DNA of 64,000 bases from 2-02-FULL-48-14 sp964356195 (GTDB lineage: Bacteria; Patescibacteriota; Gracilibacteria; UBA1369; 2-02-FULL-48-14): positions 1 to 64,000 of the forward strand of contig CAYHGP010000002.1 of NCBI GenBank assembly GCA_964356195.1, read 5' to 3'. Numbering within the stretch: the first letter of the stretch is position 1; each line of letters opens with the position of its first letter. A program made the translations under genes and the position numbers. Below the pieces are notes generated by a model. It was not told the origin of the DNA. It made no database searches and saw only the letters and a list, made by a program, of their open reading frames with translations. Below, piece after piece: positions 25,978-34,385 of the stretch.

Positions 25978-28416
25978 TTAGTGATGTGCGGGTGCGGCGT
26001 GGGCTCCGTGGGCGTGATCATCGGGTGGATGGCCTCCCCCGTGACCGGCTTCGGCATGAGGTGCCGCGTGAGTCGGAGAGGATGCAAAGAAGGTAAGCTC
26101 CGGTGCGTGCCACTGAGTTCCAATGAGGTCTTGTGAAACGGCGTTAGTAATTCCTTCGCCGGCTCCATAAGCCATTAATCCAAGTCCGAGACTGGTTGCC
26201 AAGGCGGCTTGTTTCCCGCGGTAGGCAAGGCTGGAGATTCCATTGCGAGTCCATTGGTAAGGTTTCTTCCACCATTTATCCACATGAACTTTTGAGGTTG
26301 GTGCGGGGTATTTTCGTCCCCAGTTGAAGCCCTGGTAGGCGCGTACAAACGGAGAAGATACCATTCGTCCAAGGGCTTTGGGAGCGTTCACGAAAACTGT
26401 TTGGGCGGCTGCTTTTACCACGCCCACTCCGTCGGTGGCGACGTGCTTCAGAATGTTTCCTCCTAAACGAAGTCCTCCCCAGGCAATCGGAGCGGTGTGT
26501 GTTGCTCCCCATTTAAGAGCTCTTCCTCCTAATTTCAAGCCCTGCCATCCCACCCATCCCACCCCAAGCACGGCTGCTCCCGCGGCGGCTGTGGCAACCG
26601 CTACGCCAAGACCAGCGTATTTTAAACCGGTTTTTATGATTTCCGCGTTGTGTCTTATAAAGTCGTAAGTTTTCCCCGGAGCGGCCTTCAGTGCCGGCCA
26701 TGAACTATTCTTGATCCAGTCCCAAGCCTTGTTTAAGCCGCGTTTGGGTTTGTGGTAAGCCCATTCGGCTGCAAACTCTTTGCCCTTCGCCTTTGTGTTG
26801 ATCCATTTCGCGGCTTCAAAAGCGGCCTCAATGATTTCTTTCAACTCTTCAGGAGAAGTAATGTTGGGATGGACCTCGTTAATAGTATCGGTCAAAGCGG
26901 TGCGAATCATTTCTTCACTTGCAGCAACGCCACCCGTTTGCATGGAATTTACCAGTTCTCCCCATTTATTTTTTTCCACCAGTCGGACAGCGCTTCGTTT
27001 ATGCAGCTTCTTGTCCTCGGCGTGACGAAGGAGATAATCAATAAGTTCATCTCGATTCTTGTGTCCACTCAAGGCAGATTCCTGTTCAAGTTCGTAACGA
27101 ATCTGCACATCGTCTTTCTTCTCGGCGCGCATCGCACGAACAAGACGGAGCATTCCTTCATCAATCACAAAGTTGTCCCACTTGCTCTCCTCCGTTACAA
27201 ACGGAACCTTGCTACGCGCTTCAACGCCTTTATCTTTCCACTTTTTTCCGGCTTCGGCACGCTTGAATGCGGCGGCAATAATTTCCTTAACTTCATCTGC
27301 GGACTTATCATCCGCATGAATCATTTCTCTCAATTCTTCCTCAATATCATCCGGGTTCTTGCCGTCCCGTTTTGCTCTTATCACAAATTCGTGCAAATTT
27401 CGGTTAAAAACAAAAAGGTCGGCTGCACGTTCGTTAAAGGCCGTGTCATGCACACGATTGAAAGCGTAATTAATAAGTTCTCCACGACGGCGAATTCCTT
27501 TGCCTTCCAGCTCGTTATCAAGCTGCTTACGGATTACCTCATCGGAAAGGCCCTGACCCCTATAAAAACGAATGGTACTTACAAGGCCATGTTGTCGCAA
27601 AAGACCATCCCACTTAAAGGCCTCGGCTGCCGGGTTGCGGGATTGAGCTTCATTTTTGATTTGTTCTTTGATCTTGTCTCGGCCTGCCTTCACGTCGGCC
27701 CGATCACGAAGTTCATAAGCCGCTTCAAAAGCTGCGTCAATAATCTCTTTCAACTCCTCATTGCAACGAGTGATAGACTTTGTTCCAATTTTATATTCCT
27801 GAAAATCACGAGCTAAATCATCTTTGATTTCCCAATCGTCTTTTTTACCTATTCGGCTATACACATAGCCCCCCAAATCCATTTTCCTTACCAGTTGTTT
27901 CGCGGCTTTTTTGTTCTTTTCCGGATCTTGAGCCTCGCGGAGAGCGACTTCGATTAAGTTCTCCAAGTCATCCAAGCCGGCAAACTCGATCTCCAATTGA
28001 GCGGAAACAGAGGCCGGTGAGTCAGGACCCAGGAGTTCACGCGCACGGCTTACCATCCCGTTGTCTCTGACCAACTGAGGTGTCATCCCCGCGGCTTCCT
28101 TGAGTTTTCGTTCGGTTCTCGTCCGTACCCCTTTCAGCAAGTCCCCGAAAACACTTGATTTACGTTCAGGAGTGAAGTAGAAGGTTTCTCCTCTCAGTTC
28201 CGCCCCTTCTCCAAATTCTTTTTTTAAGAAATCGAGGATTGCCACGAGTTGGGCTGAGTTAGCAGGGACTGAATTCCCTGGACTCGTTTCTAAAAATACG
28301 AGACCGTCCACAATTTTAATCTCAGCACCGTCTATGTGGATGCCTTCATAGTTCACTTCATTGTTCTTTCCCAAACGAAGTTTCTCTCCCGAATTGCCTT
28401 CTACGTCTTTTGCCAT
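25978..28416 (-). CDS. Very large repeat protein with hydrophobic C-terminal region and His-rich tail, unknown
   Basis: 812 residues. Residues about 130-570 contain at least five to six copies of a helical unit ending in phrases such as EELKEIIDAAFEAA, DEVKEIIAAAFKRA and EELKEIIEAAFEAA. Residues about 605-760 are glycine and alanine rich and hydrophobic (GLGVAVATAAAGAAVLGVGW), likely membrane associated. The last 30 residues have nine His. No signal peptide and no recognised family. The shared His-rich character with the next gene, 9 bases downstream, suggests that the two proteins interact or bind the same metal or surface. Confidence 0.75.
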   Translation of the reverse strand: MAKDVEGNSGEKLRLGKNNEVNYEGIHIDGAEIKIVDGLVFLETSPGNSVPANSAQLVAILDFLKKEFGEGAELRGETFYFTPERKSSVFGDLLKGVRTRTERKLKEAAGMTPQLVRDNGMVSRARELLGPDSPASVSAQLEIEFAGLDDLENLIEVALREAQDPEKNKKAAKQLVRKMDLGGYVYSRIGKKDDWEIKDDLARDFQEYKIGTKSITRCNEELKEIIDAAFEAAYELRDRADVKAGRDKIKEQIKNEAQSRNPAAEAFKWDGLLRQHGLVSTIRFYRGQGLSDEVIRKQLDNELEGKGIRRRGELINYAFNRVHDTAFNERAADLFVFNRNLHEFVIRAKRDGKNPDDIEEELREMIHADDKSADEVKEIIAAAFKRAEAGKKWKDKGVEARSKVPFVTEESKWDNFVIDEGMLRLVRAMRAEKKDDVQIRYELEQESALSGHKNRDELIDYLLRHAEDKKLHKRSAVRLVEKNKWGELVNSMQTGGVAASEEMIRTALTDTINEVHPNITSPEELKEIIEAAFEAAKWINTKAKGKEFAAEWAYHKPKRGLNKAWDWIKNSSWPALKAAPGKTYDFIRHNAEIIKTGLKYAGLGVAVATAAAGAAVLGVGWVGWQGLKLGGRALKWGATHTAPIAWGGLRLGGNILKHVATDGVGVVKAAAQTVFVNAPKALGRMVSSPFVRAYQGFNWGRKYPAPTSKVHVDKWWKKPYQWTRNGISSLAYRGKQAALATSLGLGLMAYGAGEGITNAVSQDLIGTQWHAPELTFFASSPTHAAPHAEAGHGGGHPPDDHAHGAHAAPAHH

Positions 28417-28508
28417 ACGTTTATAAATCTTTAAATTATACCAAATTTCTCCTGATTCAGCAAGGGGGGCGGCTTGCTAAGAAGTGCGTGGTGAAATAGG
28501 CTGGAAGC

Positions 28509-28982
28509 ATGAAAAATGAAAACGCTCGGCACTTGGATAAGATTTGGATGTTTTTTGCACCGCTTTTTGTGGCGTTTTTGGCGCTCGATCAGCTCACGAA
28601 GATGTGGGCGCTCGCCACTCTGAAGGATTATGACACGGCTGATTTTGGCTTTGCGCTCAGTAAAAACGTGGGCATGGTTTTTGGATTTGACCTTCCGACA
28701 CCTGCCATTTTTGTCATCACATTTGGGATTTTGGCGGTGGGCGTTTATTTGGTCCTCAAAGAAAAGCTGTGGCAAAACCACTGGCATCTTTTCGCTTTGG
28801 CGCTGCTTTTTGCGGGGGCGCTTGGAAATCTCATCGACCGAATTCGACTGGGCTACGTGGTGGATTTCATCAAAGTCTACTGGTGGCCCACGTTCAACGT
28901 CGCCGATGCGGGAATTGTTGTGGGCGTGGTTTTACTGGCGTGGGGAATGCTGTTTCGGGAACACGGGCTGGAGAAGCTTTAG
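28509..28982 (+). CDS. lspA: Lipoprotein signal peptidase LspA
   Basis: 157 residues with four predicted transmembrane helices. The catalytic Asp motifs GNLIDRIRLGYVVDFI and FNVADAGI are present, as are DQLTK near the N-terminus and KNVGMVFGF. LspA cleaves the signal peptide from diacylglyceryl prolipoproteins; its natural clients here include the lipoproteins at 9736, 12861 and 41416. Its stop overlaps that of the convergent Fic gene by 4 bases. Confidence 0.95.
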   Translation: MKNENARHLDKIWMFFAPLFVAFLALDQLTKMWALATLKDYDTADFGFALSKNVGMVFGFDLPTPAIFVITFGILAVGVYLVLKEKLWQNHWHLFALALLFAGALGNLIDRIRLGYVVDFIKVYWWPTFNVADAGIVVGVVLLAWGMLFREHGLEKL

Positions 28983-30055
28983 TTGTCCACCAATGGATTT
29001 TCAGATAAGAAATAGTTGTTTGCGGCAAATTCGAACTGTTCCATGAAAAGCTCTTTGAAGAAACTTACGTTATTTTGTTCGTAAAAAAGGATAGTAGCTT
29101 TTTTGTAGTCCACTTCGCTCACACTTCGGTATGAAAGTGGACAAGTATCGTTGGCAATCAAAATGGCATTAGCGAGCATTCGAGCGGTTCGCTTGTTCCC
29201 ATCTTCAAAAGGTTGAATATAAGAGACCATAAGCAGCGCTAAAAGTGCTTTTTCATAAGTATTTTTGCTCTTTTTTATTTGCTTCACCGTGTCTTCAAGT
29301 GCTTCGCGAATTTGGAAGGCGTTGTCCAGCGGTCGGTAGCGCGTGCCCGTGATTCCAACGGTTCTTGTGCGTATGCCCTTGGGAACGCCCATTTTGTTAA
29401 TGAGTAGGGAGTGCAATTCTTCAATTTTTCTAATTGAAAGCGTCTTGAAAGATGTTTTGGACCTCAATATAAAATCAAAAGCGGCCTTATGATTTAAAAT
29501 CATTTGAGCTTCTTCGTGAGAATGTCCCTTCGCTTCTTCGTGTTCTTTCAGTAAAAGCTCCGTATCTATGAGCGTATAAGTGTTCCCCTCGATTTTTGAT
29601 GATTTCCAAGAGAGTTCAATCGTTAGCCTTTCCCATTCTTTTTTGATTAAGTTTGGACTAAGACTATGTACATTCTTGCGGTAAGCTTTCGAGATGGATT
29701 CCAGTTTGACAAGTTCGGAGGCGGCGAATAGGTGGTGAAGGTCTCTAAAAACTTGAAAATTGAACCGTTCGTAGGCGATGAGCCTTTCATCCGCGTCTTT
29801 TTTGAAGTACTTCTCGGAATCAATATAAGACAATAATGGTGTTGCAAGAAGTGTTCGATAGATCACGCCTCTGCCTTTCCCCTCCCGAATGAGCCATTTT
29901 TCTTCAACAAGCTTATTCAAGATTCTAATCAGGGTTTGCCTGGAAATAGGCTCAAAAGTCTCACTAATGGACTTTAGTATTTCACGCGTGCCGGCGAGAC
30001 CTCGCTCTTCAATAAGAGCGACGATGAACTCTTGTTTTTTACTGAGTTTTTTCAT
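28979..30055 (-). CDS. Fic domain protein with N-terminal winged helix; catalytic His replaced by Gln
   Basis: 358 residues. An N-terminal winged helix (about 1-70) precedes a Fic domain. The motif normally HxFx[DE]GN[GK]RxxR reads QPFEDGNKRTAR (281-292), so the catalytic His is Gln. An inhibitory-helix motif (S/T)xxxE(G/N) is present as SSKIEG (152-157). Active Fic proteins transfer AMP to target hydroxyls using the His as general base, so this one may be inactive as an AMP transferase or act differently. The winged helix and the palindromes at 30061-30127 suggest it regulates its own promoter. The ATG at 30055 lies just after the proposed -10. Confidence 0.9.
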   Translation of the reverse strand: MKKLSKKQEFIVALIEERGLAGTREILKSISETFEPISRQTLIRILNKLVEEKWLIREGKGRGVIYRTLLATPLLSYIDSEKYFKKDADERLIAYERFNFQVFRDLHHLFAASELVKLESISKAYRKNVHSLSPNLIKKEWERLTIELSWKSSKIEGNTYTLIDTELLLKEHEEAKGHSHEEAQMILNHKAAFDFILRSKTSFKTLSIRKIEELHSLLINKMGVPKGIRTRTVGITGTRYRPLDNAFQIREALEDTVKQIKKSKNTYEKALLALLMVSYIQPFEDGNKRTARMLANAILIANDTCPLSYRSVSEVDYKKATILFYEQNNVSFFKELFMEQFEFAANNYFLSENPLVDN

Positions 30056-30060
30056 ATTTT

Positions 30061-30127
30061 AATTGTACCACAAAAAAGCTGGAATTGTCACGAGATGATA
30101 CAATTAGGTGTATATTTTGGTACAATT
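30061..30127 (-). promoter_or_regulatory. Promoter and nested operator of the Fic gene
   Basis: Read on the minus strand: AATTGTACCA (30127-30118), AATTGTATCA (30105-30096), TGACAATT (30090-30083) and TGGTACAATT (30070-30061). These form an outer perfect 10-bp inverted repeat and an inner imperfect one. A candidate promoter GTGACA-18-TACAAT uses the two downstream half-sites as its -35 and -10, so a bound dimer would block RNA polymerase. Confidence 0.7.
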
Positions 30128-30176
30128 CTGTGCCCGGGCAGACTTATAGCTCACCGTGAGCGATGAAATGACACAA

Positions 30177-31007
30177 TCAAGTCTTCTGAATCTCGTTCGC
30201 CTCCTGCGTCAGCCGAGAAATGAGTTCCATGGGAGCTTTTTTGCCCGTGACGATTTCGAAGAGTGGCACTACTTGTTTGAGGAACCATACCTCGCCGGAA
30301 ATGACGTAAGGCACTTGGCCGGCTTTGGCTTCTTCCAAAAAGAGGCTGGTTTTGCCGTAAACGGCGTCGAGGGCGAGTTTGGTGCGTTGCCACATTCGGA
30401 ACGGCACCAAAGTGGATTGGCGGCCTTGGTCGCTGCTGGCGGTGGCGTTGATTATGAGGTCCGGCTCTTCGCCCCAGCTGTCCAAATGTTCCACCCAGTG
30501 CAAGTCCATGGAATCTGCGAAGGCTTTTCCTTTTGCAGGAGTTCGGTTCCACACGTCCACGTGGGCTCCGGCTTTTTTGAGTCCGTAGGCGGCGGCGCGG
30601 GCGGCCCCTCCGGCACCCAAAATGAGTGCTTTTTTACCAACAAGTTCCGGCAAAGCCAGCTCAATGGCTCCCATGGCGCCTTGCCAATCGGTGTTGTAAC
30701 CGTGAATTTTGCCCCCTCCGGGGACTTCGCCGTTTTTGTTGATCAGTAAATTCACGGCATTTATGGCTTTTACTTCTTCACTGGCTTCATCCACATACTC
30801 CACGGAAGCGGTTTTAAAGGGCATGGTGACCACGAGTCCCGCAAGTTCGCCGGACTTCAGCTTCGCCATGACTTTCGGTAAATCTTCCGGAAGAACGTCG
30901 TGCGTTTCGAAAGTAGCGTCGATGCCGAGTTCCTTGAAGCAGCCGTTCATCACGGGGGTGCTCAAACAGAAGGAAAGCGGGTGCCCGATGATCCAATATT
31001 TTTTCAT
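30177..31007 (-). CDS. aroE: Shikimate dehydrogenase AroE
   Basis: 276 residues. AroE reduces 3-dehydroshikimate to shikimate with NADPH in aromatic amino acid synthesis. Visible motifs are GHPLSFCLSTPVMN for substrate binding, VTMPFK with the catalytic Lys, YNTDWQG with the catalytic Asp, and the NADP loop LILGAGGAARAAAYGL followed by NRTPAKGKAF. The start overlaps the slipin stop by 4 bases. No other shikimate gene is visible in the window. The C-terminal GEVWFLKQVVPLFEIVTG helix is as expected. Confidence 0.93.
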   Translation of the reverse strand: MKKYWIIGHPLSFCLSTPVMNGCFKELGIDATFETHDVLPEDLPKVMAKLKSGELAGLVVTMPFKTASVEYVDEASEEVKAINAVNLLINKNGEVPGGGKIHGYNTDWQGAMGAIELALPELVGKKALILGAGGAARAAAYGLKKAGAHVDVWNRTPAKGKAFADSMDLHWVEHLDSWGEEPDLIINATASSDQGRQSTLVPFRMWQRTKLALDAVYGKTSLFLEEAKAGQVPYVISGEVWFLKQVVPLFEIVTGKKAPMELISRLTQEANEIQKT

Positions 31008-31759
31008 TTCTTGGACTTGAAATAGTCCGCAACGCTTTCCAAAGCTCTTAACGCTTCAACGGGAACCATCCACACAGTGGTGTTGGAAGGGTCGGCCGAA
31101 ATGTCATTGATGGATTCAAGCGTGCGGAGGTGCAGGGCTCCTGGGGAATTTGAAAGTGTTTTTGCCGCCTTTGCAATATTCTCGGATGCCATCACTTCTC
31201 CTTCGGATTTAATCACCACGGCACGGCGTTCACGTTCCGCTTCGGCCTGTTTTCCAATGGTGCGCTTCATGTCATCCGGAATGATGATGTCCTTCAGCTC
31301 CACATTGGCAACTTCAATTCCCCACTCTTTTGTGAATTCACTGACAATTTTTTTGATTTTTTCAGAGAGGTCTTCGCGTTGAGCGAGCAAGTTATCGAGC
31401 ACCACTTCCCCCACTACATTTCGCATCGTGGTCTGCGCGAGTTGACTGGTGGCGTAGTAGAAATTTTCAATGTTGATGATGGCCTTCTGCGCGTCTACAA
31501 CTCGGAAGAAAAGTACGGCGGTCACCCCAACGGAAATATTATCCTTGGTGAGTGATTCTTGCGGAGGAACTTCTACGGTGCGCAGACGTAAATCCACCTT
31601 CGTCATAGACTGGAAAATGGGGATCACGAGGCGCCAACCGGGATTCGTCATTTTTGTGAATCTTCCCATGGTGTATTTCACACCGCGTTCGTATTCGTTC
31701 ACCTGACGGATGCTGACGAGGAGTATGACTGCAATGACAATGAGGATGGTTCCGAACAT
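31004..31759 (-). CDS. Slipin family SPFH/band 7 protein
   Basis: 251 residues. One N-terminal hydrophobic helix (1-17) and an SPFH domain with NEYERGVKYTMGRF, NPGWRLVIPI, RLRTVEVPPQESLTKDN and RNVVGEVVLDNLLAQRE, typical of slipins/stomatin-like proteins. These form oligomeric rings in membranes and scaffold microdomains. Slipins usually pair with an NfeD protein, which is not seen here; the neighbours are aroE (4-base overlap) and a degenerate amidohydrolase (9 bases upstream). Confidence 0.92.
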   Translation of the reverse strand: MFGTILIVIAVILLVSIRQVNEYERGVKYTMGRFTKMTNPGWRLVIPIFQSMTKVDLRLRTVEVPPQESLTKDNISVGVTAVLFFRVVDAQKAIINIENFYYATSQLAQTTMRNVVGEVVLDNLLAQREDLSEKIKKIVSEFTKEWGIEVANVELKDIIIPDDMKRTIGKQAEAERERRAVVIKSEGEVMASENIAKAAKTLSNSPGALHLRTLESINDISADPSNTTVWMVPVEALRALESVADYFKSKK

Positions 31760-31768
31760 AGTGTTGGA

Positions 31769-32713
31769 TTATTGAATAAGGTTGTTCCAGTTTTTGTAGA
31801 GGACCTTGTTCTGGATGGTCGTGGGAAGTTCAAGACCTGTATAGACAGCGGAGGAGGTGGGGAAAGCGGATGCGAATTCACCGTCTTGTAGGATGGAAAG
31901 GTAATCGCTGTAAAGCTGAGTGATCCATTCCGTACTTTTATCCTCATAGCTAGTGATCACCACATCGGTTCCGAAAAGAATTCGATCCTGGAATGTGTCG
32001 AAAAATGCTACATAGGCATCATGGTTATCGGAGATGGTCTGGAAACCTTCTTCTACGAAATCAATGCTTCCGAAACTGGTATCCACGTACAAATTCGGGA
32101 ATTCATTCATGAGTGCCGTGAGGCGGTCGAGGTCCTTGGAAGAAAGACAAAAGTGGGAACAAATTACGGTGAGGTCGGGGTGAAGCGTGAGAAGATTTTT
32201 GAGTTCTTCCTCATATTTTGCTGTGTTCACCGGAAGCATGAGCAATGCTCCTTTTTCAGCGAGCAGGGAATAGAATTCATTGAGTTTTGCGTCGTCTATA
32301 GGGGTCAGGTGGGCGTAAGAATAACCGTTGTAGAGTTTCACGCCTTTGGCTCCGGCGGTGAGGCAATCTTCAAACTTGTCGATACGAAGCGGGTCGTTGG
32401 GATCGATGGAACAAAAATAAGAAAATTCTTCAGGGTAGGCAAGCTCTACTTGTTCTAAAGCCGCGTTATTTTCTTCCACGCCTCCAAGGTCGAGGTCTTT
32501 CCCATTGAAAGTTACAAGATCGGCAGGGATGGCCTGCAACACGGTTTCCACAATGCCCAAGCTTTTCATGGCTTCTTGCAGTCTCACGACATCCGCCACA
32601 CTTTCAACTGATTCGTGAACATTCACGATGGGAATTGTCGCGGGTTCCGAAAAAACAATTTTTACCACAATAAGAACAGGCAGGAGGAGCAAAGCCAGTC
32701 GTTCATATTTCAT
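31769..32713 (-). CDS. Membrane-anchored amidohydrolase-like protein with incomplete metal site
   Basis: 314 residues, N-terminal hydrophobic helix (about 5-22), then an amidohydrolase 2-type (PF04909-like) TIM barrel with GAKGVKLYNGY, ICSHF, YVDTSF and RILFGTDVV. The first metal motif, normally HxH after strand 1, reads NVHESV, and the strand-5 region reads LPVNT where a His is usual. Only the SHF His and the FGTD Asp are clear. It may bind a ligand or act with a changed metal site. It is first in a strand run with slipin and aroE. Confidence 0.75.
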   Translation of the reverse strand: MKYERLALLLLPVLIVVKIVFSEPATIPIVNVHESVESVADVVRLQEAMKSLGIVETVLQAIPADLVTFNGKDLDLGGVEENNAALEQVELAYPEEFSYFCSIDPNDPLRIDKFEDCLTAGAKGVKLYNGYSYAHLTPIDDAKLNEFYSLLAEKGALLMLPVNTAKYEEELKNLLTLHPDLTVICSHFCLSSKDLDRLTALMNEFPNLYVDTSFGSIDFVEEGFQTISDNHDAYVAFFDTFQDRILFGTDVVITSYEDKSTEWITQLYSDYLSILQDGEFASAFPTSSAVYTGLELPTTIQNKVLYKNWNNLIQ

Positions 32714-32755
32714 AGGAGTGGTTTATGGGTGGTTTACGTCGCCTATTATGGCATA

Positions 32756-33382
32756 ATGTTTAAAAATTACAATGTCATGAGCGATGCTCCTTTCTCTATT
32801 TTTGGCCATAAAGTGACATCCGGCATCTTCCGAGGTGAAGGCGCCTCCTTTTCGGGACAAAAAATGAATCAAGTCCATGGTGTTTCGATTGTAGAAGTTT
32901 CCGCTTATGGTCCGGAGCCTGAGGCCGATGCTCTAGTTTCTCGAACACCTGGAATTCGGCTTGTGGTGAAGACCGCGGACTGTATCCCTTTGGTGATGGC
33001 GGATGAGGAAGCAGGAGTGATCGCTGCCGTTCATGCCGGTTGGCGGGGTTTGACGGCGGACATTATTCCTCTGGTTCTAGAAAAATTGGTGACGATGGGT
33101 GCTTCAACGGAGCGCCTGAAGGTGGCCGTGGGGCCTTCCCTGGGCACCGAATGTGCGGTGTTTTCGGATCCTTTTATAGAAATTCCTGAAAAGTACCATT
33201 GGGCGATTCACGGAAATCGGGTGGATCTCAACGGGATCGCGCGACGGCAGTTGGAGGAGGCGGGAATTTTGGATGAGAACCTGGAGTGGATGAACATTTG
33301 CACGGCTTGCGACATCGCTTGGCCGTCGTGGAGGCGAGACAAAACTCCGGGACGGTTTTATACGTGGGTGGAGTGCGGGTAG
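32756..33382 (+). CDS. Laccase-domain protein of the YfiH family (peptidoglycan editing / purine nucleoside phosphorylase type)
   Basis: About 208 residues from the ATG at 32756; an ATG at 32777 is equally possible. Family motifs are clear: MNQVHG, VVKTADCIPLV, AAVHAGWRGL and VGPSLGTECAVF, which provide the His/Cys metal site. Members act as purine nucleoside phosphorylases or adenosine deaminases and affect peptidoglycan precursor fidelity in E. coli. It is divergent from the amidohydrolase gene (42 bases between) and heads a plus-strand run to ahcY. Confidence 0.87.
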   Translation: MFKNYNVMSDAPFSIFGHKVTSGIFRGEGASFSGQKMNQVHGVSIVEVSAYGPEPEADALVSRTPGIRLVVKTADCIPLVMADEEAGVIAAVHAGWRGLTADIIPLVLEKLVTMGASTERLKVAVGPSLGTECAVFSDPFIEIPEKYHWAIHGNRVDLNGIARRQLEEAGILDENLEWMNICTACDIAWPSWRRDKTPGRFYTWVECG

Positions 33383-33414
33383 CTTTTCTTCCATTTTCCT
33401 GGCACACTATCCGC

Positions 33415-34371
33415 ATGAATTCAGTACTGCGACTTCTGTTGAGCGCTCCTATCGATTTTGCCGTCGGGGGCCAGGCTGTAGTGGAGGGGGTTATGATGCG
33501 ATCACCGCATTATTATATTGTCAGCGTTCGTGATCCGGAAGGAATGGTGCAGATGAAGCACGAGAGATTTGAAAGCCTCACGGGGCGTTATAAGATTCTG
33601 CGCCTGCCTCTGATCCGCGGGGTTGTACATCTAGTGGAGTCGATGCGACTCGGGTATCGTTCGCTCAATTATTCGAATGATATTTTTTTAGGGGAAACGG
33701 AAGAGACTAAAAAGGGCCGTGGAAAGATCGGTCAGTTCTTTATGGCGGCCTTCGGAGTGGTTTCTATTATTCTTAGCCTGGGCGTGACCCTTTTTATGTT
33801 GAAGGTACTTCCCTTGTGGATTGCCGGGCAAGCCGCTGAGTTGTGGCCGGTGGTGAAAGAAAACTACCTTCTGTTCAACGCGATTGACGGGCTTACCAAA
33901 ATTACGATCTTTTTGACTTACATCACGGGCATTTCTTTTTTCAAAGATATTTGGCGGGTTTTTCAGTATCACGGGGCCGAACACAAATCCATTTGGACTT
34001 ACGAACACGGACTTGAACTCACCGTAGCCAATGCGCGCAAACAGACCCGTTTCCACCCCCGTTGTGGGACCAGCTTTATTTTCATCGTCATTTTGATGAG
34101 TGTTTTTATTTACACTCTGGTGCCGCCGGTGGAAGGATTTGCGGCGCAACTCGCCTTGCGCGTTGCGGTGATTCCGCTGATTGCGGGAATCAGTTATGAA
34201 CTGCTCAAGCTGAGTGCAAAGTTTCAAAAATCGGGCGTTATGAAAGTGTTTATGTTTCCGGGGTTGATGCTTCAGCGCCTCACCACCAAAGATCCTGATG
34301 ATTCCATGCTCGAAGTTGCCCTCAACTCGCTCCGGGAGTCATTGAGGATGGAAGGAGATCTGGTAGTTTAA
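33415..34371 (+). CDS. DUF1385 family membrane protein
   Basis: 319 residues from the ATG at 33415. The N-terminal signature FAVGGQAVVEGVMMRSP and the later FQYHGAEHKSIWTYE and RFHPRCGTSF identify DUF1385 (YqhQ-like). Four or so transmembrane helices follow residue 120. The conserved His and Cys could bind metal; the biochemical role is unknown. In many genomes it lies near prfA or prmC, which is not the case here. The leader is pyrimidine rich (CTTTTCTTCCATTTTCC). Confidence 0.88.
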   Translation: MNSVLRLLLSAPIDFAVGGQAVVEGVMMRSPHYYIVSVRDPEGMVQMKHERFESLTGRYKILRLPLIRGVVHLVESMRLGYRSLNYSNDIFLGETEETKKGRGKIGQFFMAAFGVVSIILSLGVTLFMLKVLPLWIAGQAAELWPVVKENYLLFNAIDGLTKITIFLTYITGISFFKDIWRVFQYHGAEHKSIWTYEHGLELTVANARKQTRFHPRCGTSFIFIVILMSVFIYTLVPPVEGFAAQLALRVAVIPLIAGISYELLKLSAKFQKSGVMKVFMFPGLMLQRLTTKDPDDSMLEVALNSLRESLRMEGDLVV

Positions 34372-34385
34372 TTAAGATTTGCCTG

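Noticed and set aside
26752..27816. 354-codon ORF on the plus strand
   Set aside because: Antisense shadow of the 812-aa gene; composition is Phe/Cys rich without domain pattern.
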